A DNA stretch of 64,000 nt from Mycobacterium sp. D16Q14 (GTDB lineage Bacteria > Actinomycetota > Actinomycetes > Mycobacteriales > Mycobacteriaceae). Shown piece after piece: positions 27,324 to 36,515 of this stretch. The position numbers and the translations under genes are program-made. The stretch's first letter is position 1. Each line of letters starts with the position of its first letter. Location: the NCBI GenBank assembly GCA_002013415.1, contig MAEX01000009.1, forward strand, positions 186,001 through 250,000, read 5' to 3'. The notes beneath the pieces are model-generated. The model was not told the origin of the DNA, made no database searches, and saw nothing but the letters and a program-made list of their open reading frames with translations.

Positions 27324-27384
27324 AGTCACAGACCGTACCGTGAGGATTCAGCGAACGCGCGTCCGCTGAACTTCACAATTCGGC

Positions 27385-27954
27385 TCAGACGAGTGTGATC
27401 CAGTAATCCCAGAATCGCTCGACAATCGCCAGGATCACCGCGGCGTACCAGAAAGCCACCAGCGACCATCGCCATTGGTAGAGAGCCCTCGCCCAGCGAT
27501 GAGATCCCAATGGCCGCAAGGCGATCGATGCACTGACTACCAGCAGCGGAATCGTGACCGTCCACACCACCATGCAGTACGGGCACAGCGCACCGATCCG
27601 GTACAGACTCTGGAACATCAACCAGTGGACGAAGACCGCCCCCAGCAGGCTCCCGATGGCCAGACCGCCCCAGTACCAGCGCGGCAGCTCCACTTTGGCG
27701 ACCGCCAGCACCCCCGTCACTAGCACCACCGTGAACGCCACGATGCCGATGAGCGAGTTAGGGAACCCGAAGGCCGAGGCCTGCTCGGTCGTCATCACCG
27801 AACCGCAGGAAATGATCGGGTTCAGGCTGCACGAGGGAACGTATGTCGGGTCGAGCAGGATTTCGATCTTCTCAATGGTCAGGGCCAGCGCCGCGGCCAG
27901 CCCCGCCACCCCGGCGACGAGGACGTACCAGGCGGTCGCGGAGCGGATCGTCAC
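27385..27954 (-). CDS. Vitamin K epoxide reductase (VKOR) family membrane protein
   Basis: 189 residues from GTG 27954, overlapping the DsbA-like stop by 4 bp. Four to five helices, a loop cysteine pair (CSLNPIISC) and the active CPYC in helix 4 (RIGALCPYCMVVW). Mycobacterial VKOR reoxidises the extracytoplasmic DsbA-like protein and passes electrons to menaquinone. The coupled neighbour makes this assignment firm. Confidence 0.95.
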   Translation of the reverse strand: MTIRSATAWYVLVAGVAGLAAALALTIEKIEILLDPTYVPSCSLNPIISCGSVMTTEQASAFGFPNSLIGIVAFTVVLVTGVLAVAKVELPRWYWGGLAIGSLLGAVFVHWLMFQSLYRIGALCPYCMVVWTVTIPLLVVSASIALRPLGSHRWARALYQWRWSLVAFWYAAVILAIVERFWDYWITLV

Positions 27955-28730
27955 TGCAGGCCCGGAACGGGTCCGGTGATGGCCGTGACGGCCTTGACCA
28001 GATCGGCCGGGGTGGTGTCCCGCCCGAGCTCCCAGTCCTTGCCGTTGATCCGGATGGTCGGTGTGGCCTGGATATTGAGTTTCGGACCGAGCTCCTTGAC
28101 CATGTTGATGTATTTCTTGTCCTTGATGCACTTGGACACCGCGTCGGACGCGCCCACTGCCTTGGCCTGATCGATCAACCACTTGTCGTCGTGCCAGGTC
28201 TTGGCGTTGACCTCATCGGGCTGCTTGTTCGGGTCATAGAGCACGGAGTGGAACTTGAGGAACAGCTCGTCGGACTGGTCGGCCACGCAGTAGGCCGCCG
28301 CCGAAGCCCGCGACGAATAGTCGCGCTTGAGCCGGGGCACATCCAGGATCCCGACCATGTTGTAGTCGGCACGCACCGCGCCGGTATCAATGAGCTTCTT
28401 GACGGTGGGCCCGAATTCCTGCTCGAACATGGCGCACGCCGGGCAGATCGGATCCTCGATCAGAGTCAGCACGACCTTGGGGTCGGTGGTTCCCTCTTTC
28501 GTGATGAGCTTGGCCGGCCCCGGCGTGACCACCTCAATCGCCTTGACCTCGCCCGCGGGCGGTGCGGGCGGCCCCGGGTCTTTCTTGTTCTTGACGACGA
28601 TGAAACCCACCAGCCCGGCGGCGAACAACACGACGATCGCCGTGAGCGCGATTTGGATCAGCTGGCTTCGGCGCTGCTCCGACTTCTTGAGGTCGTAGCT
28701 GGGGGGTTGCTTCGGTTTGGCCACGCGCAC
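27951..28730 (-). CDS. Membrane-anchored DsbA-like disulfide oxidoreductase
   Basis: 259 residues, GTG start. A cytoplasmic tail and one anchor (LIQIALTAIVVLFAAGLVGFIVV) are followed by a thioredoxin-fold domain with active site CPAC (IEDPICPACAMF), a second cysteine pair (YCVAD ... SKCIKD) and cis-Pro ATPTIRING. It inserts disulfides into exported proteins and is recycled by VKOR, whose gene it overlaps. Orthologue of Rv2969c by position. Confidence 0.94.
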   Translation of the reverse strand: MRVAKPKQPPSYDLKKSEQRRSQLIQIALTAIVVLFAAGLVGFIVVKNKKDPGPPAPPAGEVKAIEVVTPGPAKLITKEGTTDPKVVLTLIEDPICPACAMFEQEFGPTVKKLIDTGAVRADYNMVGILDVPRLKRDYSSRASAAAYCVADQSDELFLKFHSVLYDPNKQPDEVNAKTWHDDKWLIDQAKAVGASDAVSKCIKDKKYINMVKELGPKLNIQATPTIRINGKDWELGRDTTPADLVKAVTAITGPVPGLQ

Positions 28731-28747
28731 AGCCTACCGGGCAGAAA

Positions 28748-29794
28748 TTAGCGAGACAGGTGCGCGCGCAGCGCCGAGGTCAGCTCGTCCACGGCCGCCG
28801 CCGGAGCACCGCGCAGCCGGGCCATGTTGTAGAAGCCGTGAATCAGCGAACCCTGTACCCGCAGGTCCACCGGCACTCCGGCGGCCCGCAGCTTGTCCGC
28901 ATACTCGTTGCCCTCATCGCGCAGCGGGTCGAAGCCGGCGGTCGTGATGAGTGCCGGGGGCAATCCGGACAGGTCCGCGGCCAGAATCGGTGACACTTGG
29001 GGGTCGGACTTATCGACATCGGACCCGTCGAGATAGTGACCTTCGAACATATCCATGGCCGCCTTAGTGAGGAAGAAGCCCTCGGCGAAGAGATCGCGGG
29101 ACGGCCGCCGCACGGTGAAGTCGACGGCCGGATAGATCAGGAACTGCAGCAGCGGCAGCTGTGCACCGGTGTCGCGCGCCTGCTGGGAGACTACGGCGGC
29201 GAGGTTCCCGCCGGCGCTGTCGCCACCCACCGCGACCCTGTCGGGCGCGGCGCCGAGTTCACCGGCGTGCTCAACAGCCCAGAGATAGGCAGCCAGGCAG
29301 TCCTCGGCCGCCGCGGGTGCCGGATGTTCAGGGGCCAGCCGATAGTCCACGGACAGCACCGGCACACCCGCATCACGGCAGGTCTGGCGGCAAGCCTGAT
29401 CATGTGTATCCAGATCGCCGATCACCCATCCACCGCCGTGGAAGAACACCAGCACGGCACCGGTGTTCTCGACCACCGGCCGGTAGTGCCGGACCGGGAT
29501 GGGGCCGGCAGGACCGGGAATGGAGAAATTGCGTACCTGCCCGACGGGGGTGCTGAACGACAGCAGCGCCGACTGCTTGCGGATGTTGGCGCGACTCTCC
29601 TCGACGTCCTCGCCCTTGGTGATCTCGCCCTCTCCCATCAGCTCCATTCCGCGCAGCAGTAGCTGAGTCGACGGGTCGAGGATGTTGCCGTCGATGATCA
29701 CCTGACGACCGGCGATGGCTCTTCGAATCGCGAGGGGAATGTGCGGTGTCGCGGCGGTGCTGACACGCAGGGCAAGGTCACGTAGAAGGCTCAC
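28748..29794 (-). CDS. lipN: LipN-like alpha/beta hydrolase (hormone-sensitive-lipase family esterase)
   Basis: 348 residues from GTG. HGGGW at 119-123 forms the oxyanion hole; Ser193 lies in GDSAGG; the acid is in FDPLRDEG and His in HGFYN. Such enzymes hydrolyse short-chain esters. Position next to the DsbA/VKOR pair equals Rv2970c lipN. TACGGT 6 nt before the GTG suggests a leaderless mRNA, divergent from the next gene by 35 bp. Confidence 0.92.
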   Translation of the reverse strand: MSLLRDLALRVSTAATPHIPLAIRRAIAGRQVIIDGNILDPSTQLLLRGMELMGEGEITKGEDVEESRANIRKQSALLSFSTPVGQVRNFSIPGPAGPIPVRHYRPVVENTGAVLVFFHGGGWVIGDLDTHDQACRQTCRDAGVPVLSVDYRLAPEHPAPAAAEDCLAAYLWAVEHAGELGAAPDRVAVGGDSAGGNLAAVVSQQARDTGAQLPLLQFLIYPAVDFTVRRPSRDLFAEGFFLTKAAMDMFEGHYLDGSDVDKSDPQVSPILAADLSGLPPALITTAGFDPLRDEGNEYADKLRAAGVPVDLRVQGSLIHGFYNMARLRGAPAAAVDELTSALRAHLSR

Positions 29795-29800
29795 GCCGTA

Positions 29801-29823
29801 ACCGTAGCGAGTACTCCTAGGCT
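29801..29823. promoter_or_regulatory. Divergent leaderless promoters of lipN and the LLM oxidoreductase
   Basis: Minus strand: TACGGT (29806-29801), 6 nt, then GTG of lipN. Plus strand: TAGGCT (29818-29823), 6 nt, then ATG of the LLM gene. The two -10s are 11 bp apart, so the polymerase sites overlap. Confidence 0.55.
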
Positions 29824-29829
29824 GCCGGT

Positions 29830-30714
29830 ATGGATATCGGCATTGCCCTGCCCTTCATGTGCCGGGAATACACCCGCGAGTCGACGATCACCTGGGCCCG
29901 CCTCGCCGAGGAGGGAGGGTTCTCCACGATCTCCTCCGGTGAGCGGATCTCGTATCACAACCAGGAGATGTGGGTGACGCTCGCGGCAGCGGCGGCGGTC
30001 ACCGAGCGCATCCGGATACTCGCGAATGTCTCTGTGCTGCCGGCGCATCCGGTGCCGTTGGTCGCGAAACAAGCCGCGACGCTGGATGTGCTGTCCGCGG
30101 GCCGGTTCACCCTGGGTGTGGGTGTGGGCGGCCGAGAACACGACTACCGATCGTTGGACGCGTCCTTCGACCGACGCCACCAGCGTCTCGATGACCAGGT
30201 GGCCGAGCTACGGCGGCTCTGGCGAGGCGAGGCTCCGTTCGAGGGCGCCGACCCGGTGGGTCCCGCGCCGGTGCAGGCCAGCGGCCCTCCCATCGTTGCC
30301 GCCGCGATCGGCCCGAAATCGCTGGCCCGCGCGGCACAATGGGCCGACGGCATCACCGGTTTCAGCGTTTCCGGGGCGCCCTCCGAGCTTGCCTACTCAG
30401 CCGGGGCCGCGCGTGCGGCATGGCAGGAGGCCGGCCATAGCGAACCGCCGCTGCTATCGAGCGGGTGCTTCTACACGCTGGGGATTCCCGCCGCTGAGTC
30501 CGAGCTCAAGCAGTTCACTAGCGATTACCTCGCGATCTTCGGACCTCAGATAGCCGAGAACGTCCCGAAGACGTTGACCAACTTCGATGCCGGCGCGCTG
30601 CACCGGACCCTCGATGGAGCCGAGCAGGCCGGGCTCGATGAATTCATCCTCGTGCCAGGGGCGTCCGATATCGCGGTGATCGAGGCGACGATCGAACTCA
30701 TCGAGAAGCGCTGA
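29830..30714 (+). CDS. LLM-class flavin/F420-dependent oxidoreductase
   Basis: 294 residues. Luciferase-like: MDIGIALPF start, AHPVPLVAKQAATLDVLSAG and FTLGVGVGGREHDY are family landmarks; AAAIGPKSLARAAQWADG follows. The oxidoreductase probably uses F420 or FMN; substrate unknown. It overlaps the convergent cutinase by 17 bp. Divergent from lipN. Confidence 0.9.
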   Translation: MDIGIALPFMCREYTRESTITWARLAEEGGFSTISSGERISYHNQEMWVTLAAAAAVTERIRILANVSVLPAHPVPLVAKQAATLDVLSAGRFTLGVGVGGREHDYRSLDASFDRRHQRLDDQVAELRRLWRGEAPFEGADPVGPAPVQASGPPIVAAAIGPKSLARAAQWADGITGFSVSGAPSELAYSAGAARAAWQEAGHSEPPLLSSGCFYTLGIPAAESELKQFTSDYLAIFGPQIAENVPKTLTNFDAGALHRTLDGAEQAGLDEFILVPGASDIAVIEATIELIEKR

Positions 30715-31411
30715 CCGATTCCGTGGGTGAGTTGATCTCCCGCGCGGCGAAGTCCGCGGCCTGGTTGGTCATCCCGTTGTCTCCGTAAGAGCCGTGCGCG
30801 GTGTTGTCGTTGCCGTCCGGGGAGCAAATCGGATCCTCCGGGTTGCACATGTCGACCGTCTTGTCCGCGTAGAGGCGCCCAATGTTGATGGGAGGGGCGG
30901 TGTTGTCGATGCGTTGCAGGAATCCGGTAGACGGTTTGCCGAAGAGCGCCACCGCCGCGACGTGGTCTGCCACCTCGGGTGGCATCGGCCCGGTGATCCC
31001 CTCCGGCAGTTCGAAGCCCGGGGGCACCGCGTCCGCGGTGGTGTAGGCCACGACTGCCGCACCCTGCGAGAAACCACCGAGCACGATCTTGGTGTTGGGG
31101 CATCGCGCAGCAACATCCTTAACCCGGTTGCTGGCGTCGATGACGCCGTCAGCCGCGGTCGCAAACGCCAAGGACGCGGGATACTCGACGGGATAGACCT
31201 CCACCGACTTGCCCTTGGTGCGCGCACGCAGCGCGCTGACAAATGCTTCTCCGGTGCCGCCGACACCCGGAGGCTCGAAAGTGCCTCGCGCGAACACGAT
31301 CTCCACATCGGGACATGCGGCAGCAGCTGCTGACGGAATGCCGACGGGCGTACTAATCAGGGCGCACATGACCACAATGGCAAGTAACCAGCCCCACCGA
31401 ACTCTCTTCAT
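30698..31411 (-). CDS. Secreted cutinase-family serine esterase (Culp type)
   Basis: 237 residues from ATG 31411. Signal peptide MKRVRWGWLLAIVVMCALIS with a cut after SAAAAA. Nucleophile Ser115 in GGFSQGA, Asp in EDPICSPDG and His in NTAHGSY complete the triad; cysteines pair as in cutinases. Mycobacterial Culps are exported esterases or phospholipases. Confidence 0.95.
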   Translation of the reverse strand: MKRVRWGWLLAIVVMCALISTPVGIPSAAAAACPDVEIVFARGTFEPPGVGGTGEAFVSALRARTKGKSVEVYPVEYPASLAFATAADGVIDASNRVKDVAARCPNTKIVLGGFSQGAAVVAYTTADAVPPGFELPEGITGPMPPEVADHVAAVALFGKPSTGFLQRIDNTAPPINIGRLYADKTVDMCNPEDPICSPDGNDNTAHGSYGDNGMTNQAADFAAREINSPTESVSASR

Positions 31412-31446
31412 CAACGACCACCACCTGTTCGGGCTTCCGTTCCTGT

Positions 31447-32172
31447 CTACCACAGATTCAACGGTTGTGGACAGGTCTGCGCCGCCTCGCGGATGGTTTT
31501 TGCCGACCGCTCATCGAGCGAAAGATGGTATCCACGAACCACTTCCGCGAATTGCATGGAATACTGACACCAGAACGCCTTGTTCGGTGGCATCCATCCC
31601 GAGGGGCCCGCATCGCCCTTGTCCTGGTTAGCCTGGCCTTGCACCGCGATGAGATTGGCAGGATCGTTGGCAAAGCGCCAGCGCATCGAGGGTTGCCAGT
31701 CTCGTGCGCCCATATCCCATGCGTACGCCAACGGAACGATGTGATCGATCTGGACTGCTTCACCGCTTTTCGGCCCACGAGTGAAGGCCACCTGCGCTCC
31801 CGTGTACGGATCATGAAGGGTGCCGGTACGTACCGCGCTGGGGCATCTGCGCGTGAACACGAAACTCTTGTCGGTCAGGTCTCGGTTCAGAATGTCGTTG
31901 CGCGTGTCGCAGCCGTTGTGCCCGCCCGGAGCATCGGTGTCATCGGACCAAGCATCACCGAAGTCGGCACGCTCGTAGTCCTTTCCTCGCACCCGTTTGG
32001 GTATCACCGTCACTCCGGCCAGCGGATCTTGACCGGGCGCGAGGGTCGGAATATTCGATTGCCCGGCAACGGCATTGGCACGTTGTAGCCGGTACCGAGC
32101 CGATACCTGATACGCCACTACCACCGCGATCGCCGCGGCAATGGCGACGATGAGCACGGTGCGATTCCTCAC
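31447..32172 (-). CDS. Exported or membrane-anchored HNH nuclease (DUF1524/GmrSD C-terminal type)
   Basis: 241 residues from GTG. One N-terminal hydrophobic segment (TVLIVAIAAAIAVVVAYQV) places the rest outside the membrane. The nuclease core shows DHIVPLAYAWDMGA, then ANLIAVQGQANQDKGD; CDTRNDILNRDL and two more cysteines are conserved in the secreted group. It may degrade extracellular DNA or RNA. It overlaps the recG stop by 4 bp. Confidence 0.88.
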   Translation of the reverse strand: MRNRTVLIVAIAAAIAVVVAYQVSARYRLQRANAVAGQSNIPTLAPGQDPLAGVTVIPKRVRGKDYERADFGDAWSDDTDAPGGHNGCDTRNDILNRDLTDKSFVFTRRCPSAVRTGTLHDPYTGAQVAFTRGPKSGEAVQIDHIVPLAYAWDMGARDWQPSMRWRFANDPANLIAVQGQANQDKGDAGPSGWMPPNKAFWCQYSMQFAEVVRGYHLSLDERSAKTIREAAQTCPQPLNLW

Positions 32173-34409
32173 GATTTATCCAGGTACTCGATCTGATCGG
32201 CGATCAGGAAGCGTCGCGCCATACCCGCCAGCGCCGGTTGTCTCGCCAGCTCGGGATCCTCGGCACACGCCCGCACCGCCATGTCCCGCGCGGTCTCGAT
32301 CATGTCGCGGTGATCCATCAGCGAAAGCAGCCGTAGATTCACCGCGCGGCCGGACTGGTCGCGACCCAGGACATCGCCCTCGCGCCGCTCCTCCAGGTCT
32401 AGCTCGGCCAGGGTGAACCCGTCCAGGGTGTCCTGCACCGCACGCAACCGCCGTCCCGCCGAACCCGCAGGGCTGCTGGGACTTACCAAGAGACATAGAC
32501 CCTTGTTGCCGCCACGGCCCACGCGACCGCGCAGCTGGTGCAGCTGACTGATGCCGAACCGGTCGGCATCCATGATCAGCATCACGGTGGCATTAGGAAC
32601 GTCCACGCCAACTTCGATCACGGTGGTACACACCAGAACATCGATCTCACCCGCGTTGAACGCCGTCATCACGGCATCCTTCTGCTCCGAAGGCAGCCGA
32701 CCGTGCAGCAGCCCGATACGCAGCCCCGGCAGCAGTGAACCGCGGATGGTTTCGTACAAGTCGGTGACGGGCACCGGCGGCGGGCGCTTCTCCTCGGCCT
32801 CTTCGGGACCAACGTCTTTGTCATCGGCGTCGATCCGGGAGGCCACCACATAGGCCTGCCTGCCCGCAGCCACCTCCTCGGCGATCCGCTCCCAACCGCG
32901 CGCGAGCCAGCCGGGCTTCTCGCGGGTGAACACCGCGGTAGTGGTGATGGGCTGACGCCCACGCGGCAGCTCCCGCAGTGTCGAAGTCTCCAGATCGCCG
33001 AACACCGTCAGCGCCACCGTGCGCGGGATCGGAGTGGCCGTCATCACCAGCAAGTGCGGCACGATGCCTTCGGGCGCCTTGGCCCGCAACCGATCCCGCT
33101 GTTCAACGCCGAACCGGTGCTGCTCGTCGACGATCACCAGACCCAGATTGTGGAAATCCACCGAGTCCTGCAACAACGCATGGGTCCCGATGACGATGCC
33201 GGCAAGTCCGGTCGCCACATCGGCCTTGACCTGTTTCTTGAGCGCCGGCGACATCGATCCCGTGAGCAGCGCGATGCTGGTCGCGTCGTCGGGCGCCCCC
33301 AGTTCACCTGCGGTGGCCAAAGATCCAAGCATCGCGCGCAGCGAGCGAGCGTGCTGAACGGCCAGCACCTCGGTGGGAGCCAAGAGTGCGCACTGATACC
33401 CGGCGTCGATGGCTTGCATCATCGCGAGCAGCGCGACGACGGTCTTACCGGAACCCACCTCCCCTTGCAGCAGCCGGTTCATCGGCTTGACCCCGGCCAG
33501 GTCGTCCCCGATCTCGGCGACAACCTGCTGCTGCCCCTCGGTGAGCTCGAACGGAAGCTGGCGCTGCAGATCCTCGCGCAGCTTTCCCGTGGTGAGCGGC
33601 ATCGACGGACCCGCCGACCCGATATCACTGCCGCGCCGTATGGCCAGCGCCAGCTGCAGACCCAGTGCCTCATCGAACGCCAGGCGCCTGCGCGCCTGCT
33701 TTTGTTCTGAGGCGTCCTCCGACATGTGGATCTTGCGCAGGGCTTCATCCAGGGACATCAGATTGTGCTCTGCCAGCACGGCTTCCGGTAGCGCCTCGGG
33801 CACTGGATCCAGCTGAGCGAGCACCTGGTCGATACACCGATAGATGTCCCAGCTCTCCAGGTTCTTGGTTGCGGGGTAGATCGGAAACACATTCCGTTCG
33901 AACGCCGAGATGGCGGTAGACGCATCGCGCGCCGTTCCGGCGATACCGCGCAGCGCAGTACTTCCCCGTGCCTTCGTGCTCTCACCGAGTGCGGTTTCCA
34001 GCACCAGATAGTCGGGGTGGGTCAGTTGAGGCTTGCCCCGAAATTCTCCGACCGCGCCGGAGAGCATCACCCGGTTGCCCACCTGCAGATCGCGTTTCAC
34101 TTTGTGCGGATGGAAGAACGTGGCCTGCACCGCATGCGGGGCACTTCCCAGCATGACCGAGAGAAACTGCCCCTTGCGGTTGCGCATGCTCTTCAGTTCC
34201 GCGGAAGTGATGAACCCCACCAGTGTGGTGTGCTCACCAGGTTTGGCGCGGTCGCCGTCCTGCTCGTCGCGCAGACTGAAATCGGTGCTGTATCGGCGCG
34301 GGTAATGATGGAGCAGGTCTTCGACGGTCAGCAGACCGAACTCGGCGTCGAGAACGTCGGATGCCTTATGCCCCAATACATGATCGAGACGATCGGAAAG
34401 TTGCGCCAT
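32169..34409 (-). CDS. recG: ATP-dependent DNA helicase RecG
   Basis: 746 residues. The N-terminal wedge/OB domain (EHTTLVGFITSAELKSMRNRKG) is followed by helicase motifs: Walker A LLQGEVGSGKTVVA, DEQH box (IVDEQHRFGVEQR), TATPIPRT and QLRGRVGRGGNKG. RecG remodels stalled forks and branched DNA. Downstream of the DAK gene by 20 bp. Confidence 0.98.
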   Translation of the reverse strand: MAQLSDRLDHVLGHKASDVLDAEFGLLTVEDLLHHYPRRYSTDFSLRDEQDGDRAKPGEHTTLVGFITSAELKSMRNRKGQFLSVMLGSAPHAVQATFFHPHKVKRDLQVGNRVMLSGAVGEFRGKPQLTHPDYLVLETALGESTKARGSTALRGIAGTARDASTAISAFERNVFPIYPATKNLESWDIYRCIDQVLAQLDPVPEALPEAVLAEHNLMSLDEALRKIHMSEDASEQKQARRRLAFDEALGLQLALAIRRGSDIGSAGPSMPLTTGKLREDLQRQLPFELTEGQQQVVAEIGDDLAGVKPMNRLLQGEVGSGKTVVALLAMMQAIDAGYQCALLAPTEVLAVQHARSLRAMLGSLATAGELGAPDDATSIALLTGSMSPALKKQVKADVATGLAGIVIGTHALLQDSVDFHNLGLVIVDEQHRFGVEQRDRLRAKAPEGIVPHLLVMTATPIPRTVALTVFGDLETSTLRELPRGRQPITTTAVFTREKPGWLARGWERIAEEVAAGRQAYVVASRIDADDKDVGPEEAEEKRPPPVPVTDLYETIRGSLLPGLRIGLLHGRLPSEQKDAVMTAFNAGEIDVLVCTTVIEVGVDVPNATVMLIMDADRFGISQLHQLRGRVGRGGNKGLCLLVSPSSPAGSAGRRLRAVQDTLDGFTLAELDLEERREGDVLGRDQSGRAVNLRLLSLMDHRDMIETARDMAVRACAEDPELARQPALAGMARRFLIADQIEYLDKS

Positions 34410-34429
34410 CTATCCCCTGCTATGACCTG

Positions 34430-36091
34430 TCACTCGACGCCAATGTGAACGACGTCCGAGTGTTGCCCGGTGCGGTAGATCATCACCTCGACACCGCCGT
34501 GGTGCGATCGGGTGTGCTCGATCAATGCGTCGGCAAGGGACTCATCCGCTTTGTCCGACAGCAGCACCGTCACGAGCTCTCCACCGGAGGACAACATGAT
34601 GCTCACCAAAGCCTTTGTGGCATTGGCGACATCATGGTTCAGCACAAGCACCTCGTCGCCGATGATGCCCATCGCGTCTCCCGGCTCGCACGTTCCGGAC
34701 CAGGTGAGAGCACGCTCGGTGGCCACCCGCACCAACCCGAACCGGGTAGCGCCCGCTGCCCGCGCCATGGTGTAGCTGTCGTCGACCGCCATTCGCTCCG
34801 GATCATGCACTGCCAGCGCCGCCAGCCCCTGTGCCATGGACGCCGAGGGCAGCGGAATGACCGTGATGCCCCATCCGCGCGCCGCCGCACAGACCGCTAC
34901 CAGTTCCTCGGGCGACATCAATCCATTGGGCAGCACCATGATCTGGTGCGCGCCGCTGTCGACTACCGCATCCAGGAGACGTTTCGCACTCGCGGGAGGT
35001 TCATCGACGCGCAACACCTGGGCCCCCTCGCTGGAGAACAGTGTGGCCGCGCCATCACCCTCCGCCAGCGCCAGCACCCGGCGGTGCCGGTGACGCCCAT
35101 CGTGATGTCCCCCACCCACATCACCGCGTAGCGAGGAGATCTGGATCGATTGCGGAGTACCGAACTTCATCCCGGCCTCGATGGCCGCCCCGGCGTCGTT
35201 CACGTGTGCGTGTACGGAGTACCCCATGTCGCCGTCTCCGGCGATGGCGATGGAATCGCCCATCCCGTCGAGTTGCGCTCGCAGATCCGCGATCTGTAGC
35301 TCATCACACCCGCACAACAGGTACATCACCTCGAATTCCGGCGGCAGTTCCCGTGGCGGATCCAGGTTCAGGCCGCCCGAACCGCGCCCCGGCCCTGCCA
35401 CCCACACCTGCGACGGCGCGTTCTTGGGTGGCGACGGGCTGTACTCACGGCGTGTGGGCAGCTCCCCGGCCACCACCAACACCAGCGCGTCGAGGATGAC
35501 GACGAGACCGCGAGCACCGGCATCGACCACACCGTTATCGGCGAGGATGTCGAGCTGCTTGGGGGTCTTCTCCAGCGCCGCGACGGCGGCATCGGCGGCG
35601 GTACTGACGAGGCTGGGTAGATCGTCGGCGTGCGCACCATCGGTGGCGGCTCGGTTGGCTGCCTCGGCGGCAGCGGCTAGCACCGACACGATGGTGCCCT
35701 CGACAGGAGTGCTCATCGAAGCGATCACAAACTGCGAAGCCTGTCGAAGCGCCCGGCGCACCACCTCGGCCCCGATGGCGTCCTGGTCGGCGGCGGCATC
35801 GGCGATCCCACGCACGATCTGCGACAGGATGACTCCCGAGTTCCCGCGGGCGCCATGGACTGCGCCCCGGGCCAGCGCCGCGGCGACCTGTGCGACCGTG
35901 GCGCCGTCCCCCAGTGCCTCGGCGGCGTTCACCGCCGAACGCATGGTGAACAGCATGTTGGTACCGGTATCGGCATCGGCGACCGGGAACACATTCAACC
36001 GGTTGATCTCGTCGCTGCGAGCGATCAGCCCGTCGACCGAGGCTCGCGCCCAATGGAGCAGCGCAGCGCTGTCCAACACCGAGAGCTGCAT
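34430..36091 (-). CDS. DAK2-domain kinase, FakA-like (single ORF)
   Basis: 553 residues. The N-terminal DhaL/DAK2 domain has NVFPVADADTGTNM (Mg-ADP binding Asp residues) and HGARGNSGVILSQI; the C-terminal DegV-linked domain (EFEVMYLLCG onwards) follows. In Gram-positives FakA phosphorylates fatty acids bound to FakB proteins. In M. tuberculosis the region is annotated as Rv2974c and Rv2975c; here it is one frame. It precedes recG and diverges from rpmB. Confidence 0.9.
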   Translation of the reverse strand: MQLSVLDSAALLHWARASVDGLIARSDEINRLNVFPVADADTGTNMLFTMRSAVNAAEALGDGATVAQVAAALARGAVHGARGNSGVILSQIVRGIADAAADQDAIGAEVVRRALRQASQFVIASMSTPVEGTIVSVLAAAAEAANRAATDGAHADDLPSLVSTAADAAVAALEKTPKQLDILADNGVVDAGARGLVVILDALVLVVAGELPTRREYSPSPPKNAPSQVWVAGPGRGSGGLNLDPPRELPPEFEVMYLLCGCDELQIADLRAQLDGMGDSIAIAGDGDMGYSVHAHVNDAGAAIEAGMKFGTPQSIQISSLRGDVGGGHHDGRHRHRRVLALAEGDGAATLFSSEGAQVLRVDEPPASAKRLLDAVVDSGAHQIMVLPNGLMSPEELVAVCAAARGWGITVIPLPSASMAQGLAALAVHDPERMAVDDSYTMARAAGATRFGLVRVATERALTWSGTCEPGDAMGIIGDEVLVLNHDVANATKALVSIMLSSGGELVTVLLSDKADESLADALIEHTRSHHGGVEVMIYRTGQHSDVVHIGVE

Positions 36092-36184
36092 ATGAGGAAG
36101 CCTATCTACCGGAGCTGACAGAGTTGAATGGTCTCGCTGAAGCTGGGGATCCCTCCGCTGGCGGGGGCCTCATTGACGCCTATT

Positions 36185-36214
36185 TTGGTGTTCACCGGCC
36201 GGTCAGGCTATTCT
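36185..36214 (+). promoter_or_regulatory. Probable promoter of rpmB
   Basis: TTGGTG (36185-36190) and TATTCT (36209-36214) are 18 bp apart, giving a leader of nearly 90 nt before rpmB. GGAG at 36301 serves as ribosome site. Confidence 0.5.
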
Positions 36215-36249
36215 TGCAGGGTTGTGGGCCGCCCCGGCTCTGGCTTCGT

Positions 36250-36268
36250 GATAAGCGTTTGCGCGAAG
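36250..36268 (+). repeat. Diverged copy of the CGCTTGCGCGAAG repeat in the rpmB leader
   Basis: GATAAGCGTTTGCGCGAAG resembles GATGAGCCGCTTGCGCGAAG with a one-base gap and few changes. It lies inside the presumed rpmB leader. Confidence 0.4.
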
Positions 36269-36311
36269 AGCTGAGAAGGCGGCCGTAATCGCGAACTTGA
36301 GGAGTTTCACT

Positions 36312-36509
36312 ATGGCTGCCGTCTGCGACGTGTGCGGCAAGGGACCCGGCTTCGGCAAGTCGGTTTCGCACTCGCACCGGCGTACCAACCGTCGCTGGAA
36401 CCCGAACATCCAGACGGTGCACGCCGTCACCTCCCCCGGTGGCAACAAGCAGCGCGTCAACGCCTGCACTTCCTGCATCAAGGCCGGCAAGGTAGTCCGC
36501 GGCGCCTGA
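36312..36509 (+). CDS. rpmB: 50S ribosomal protein L28, zinc-ribbon (C+) form
   Basis: 65 residues from ATG 36312 with GGAG 8 nt upstream; the in-frame ATG at 36297 is less likely. [11 protein letters not shown] and CTSCIKAG supply four cysteines for zinc; [17 protein letters not shown] is the L28 core. Mycobacteria carry C+ and C- paralogues swapped under zinc limitation; this is C+. Confidence 0.97.
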   Translation: MAAVCDVCGKGPGFGKSVSHSHRRTNRRWNPNIQTVHAVTSPGGNKQRVNACTSCIKAGKVVRGA

Positions 36510-36515
36510 CGGGTC

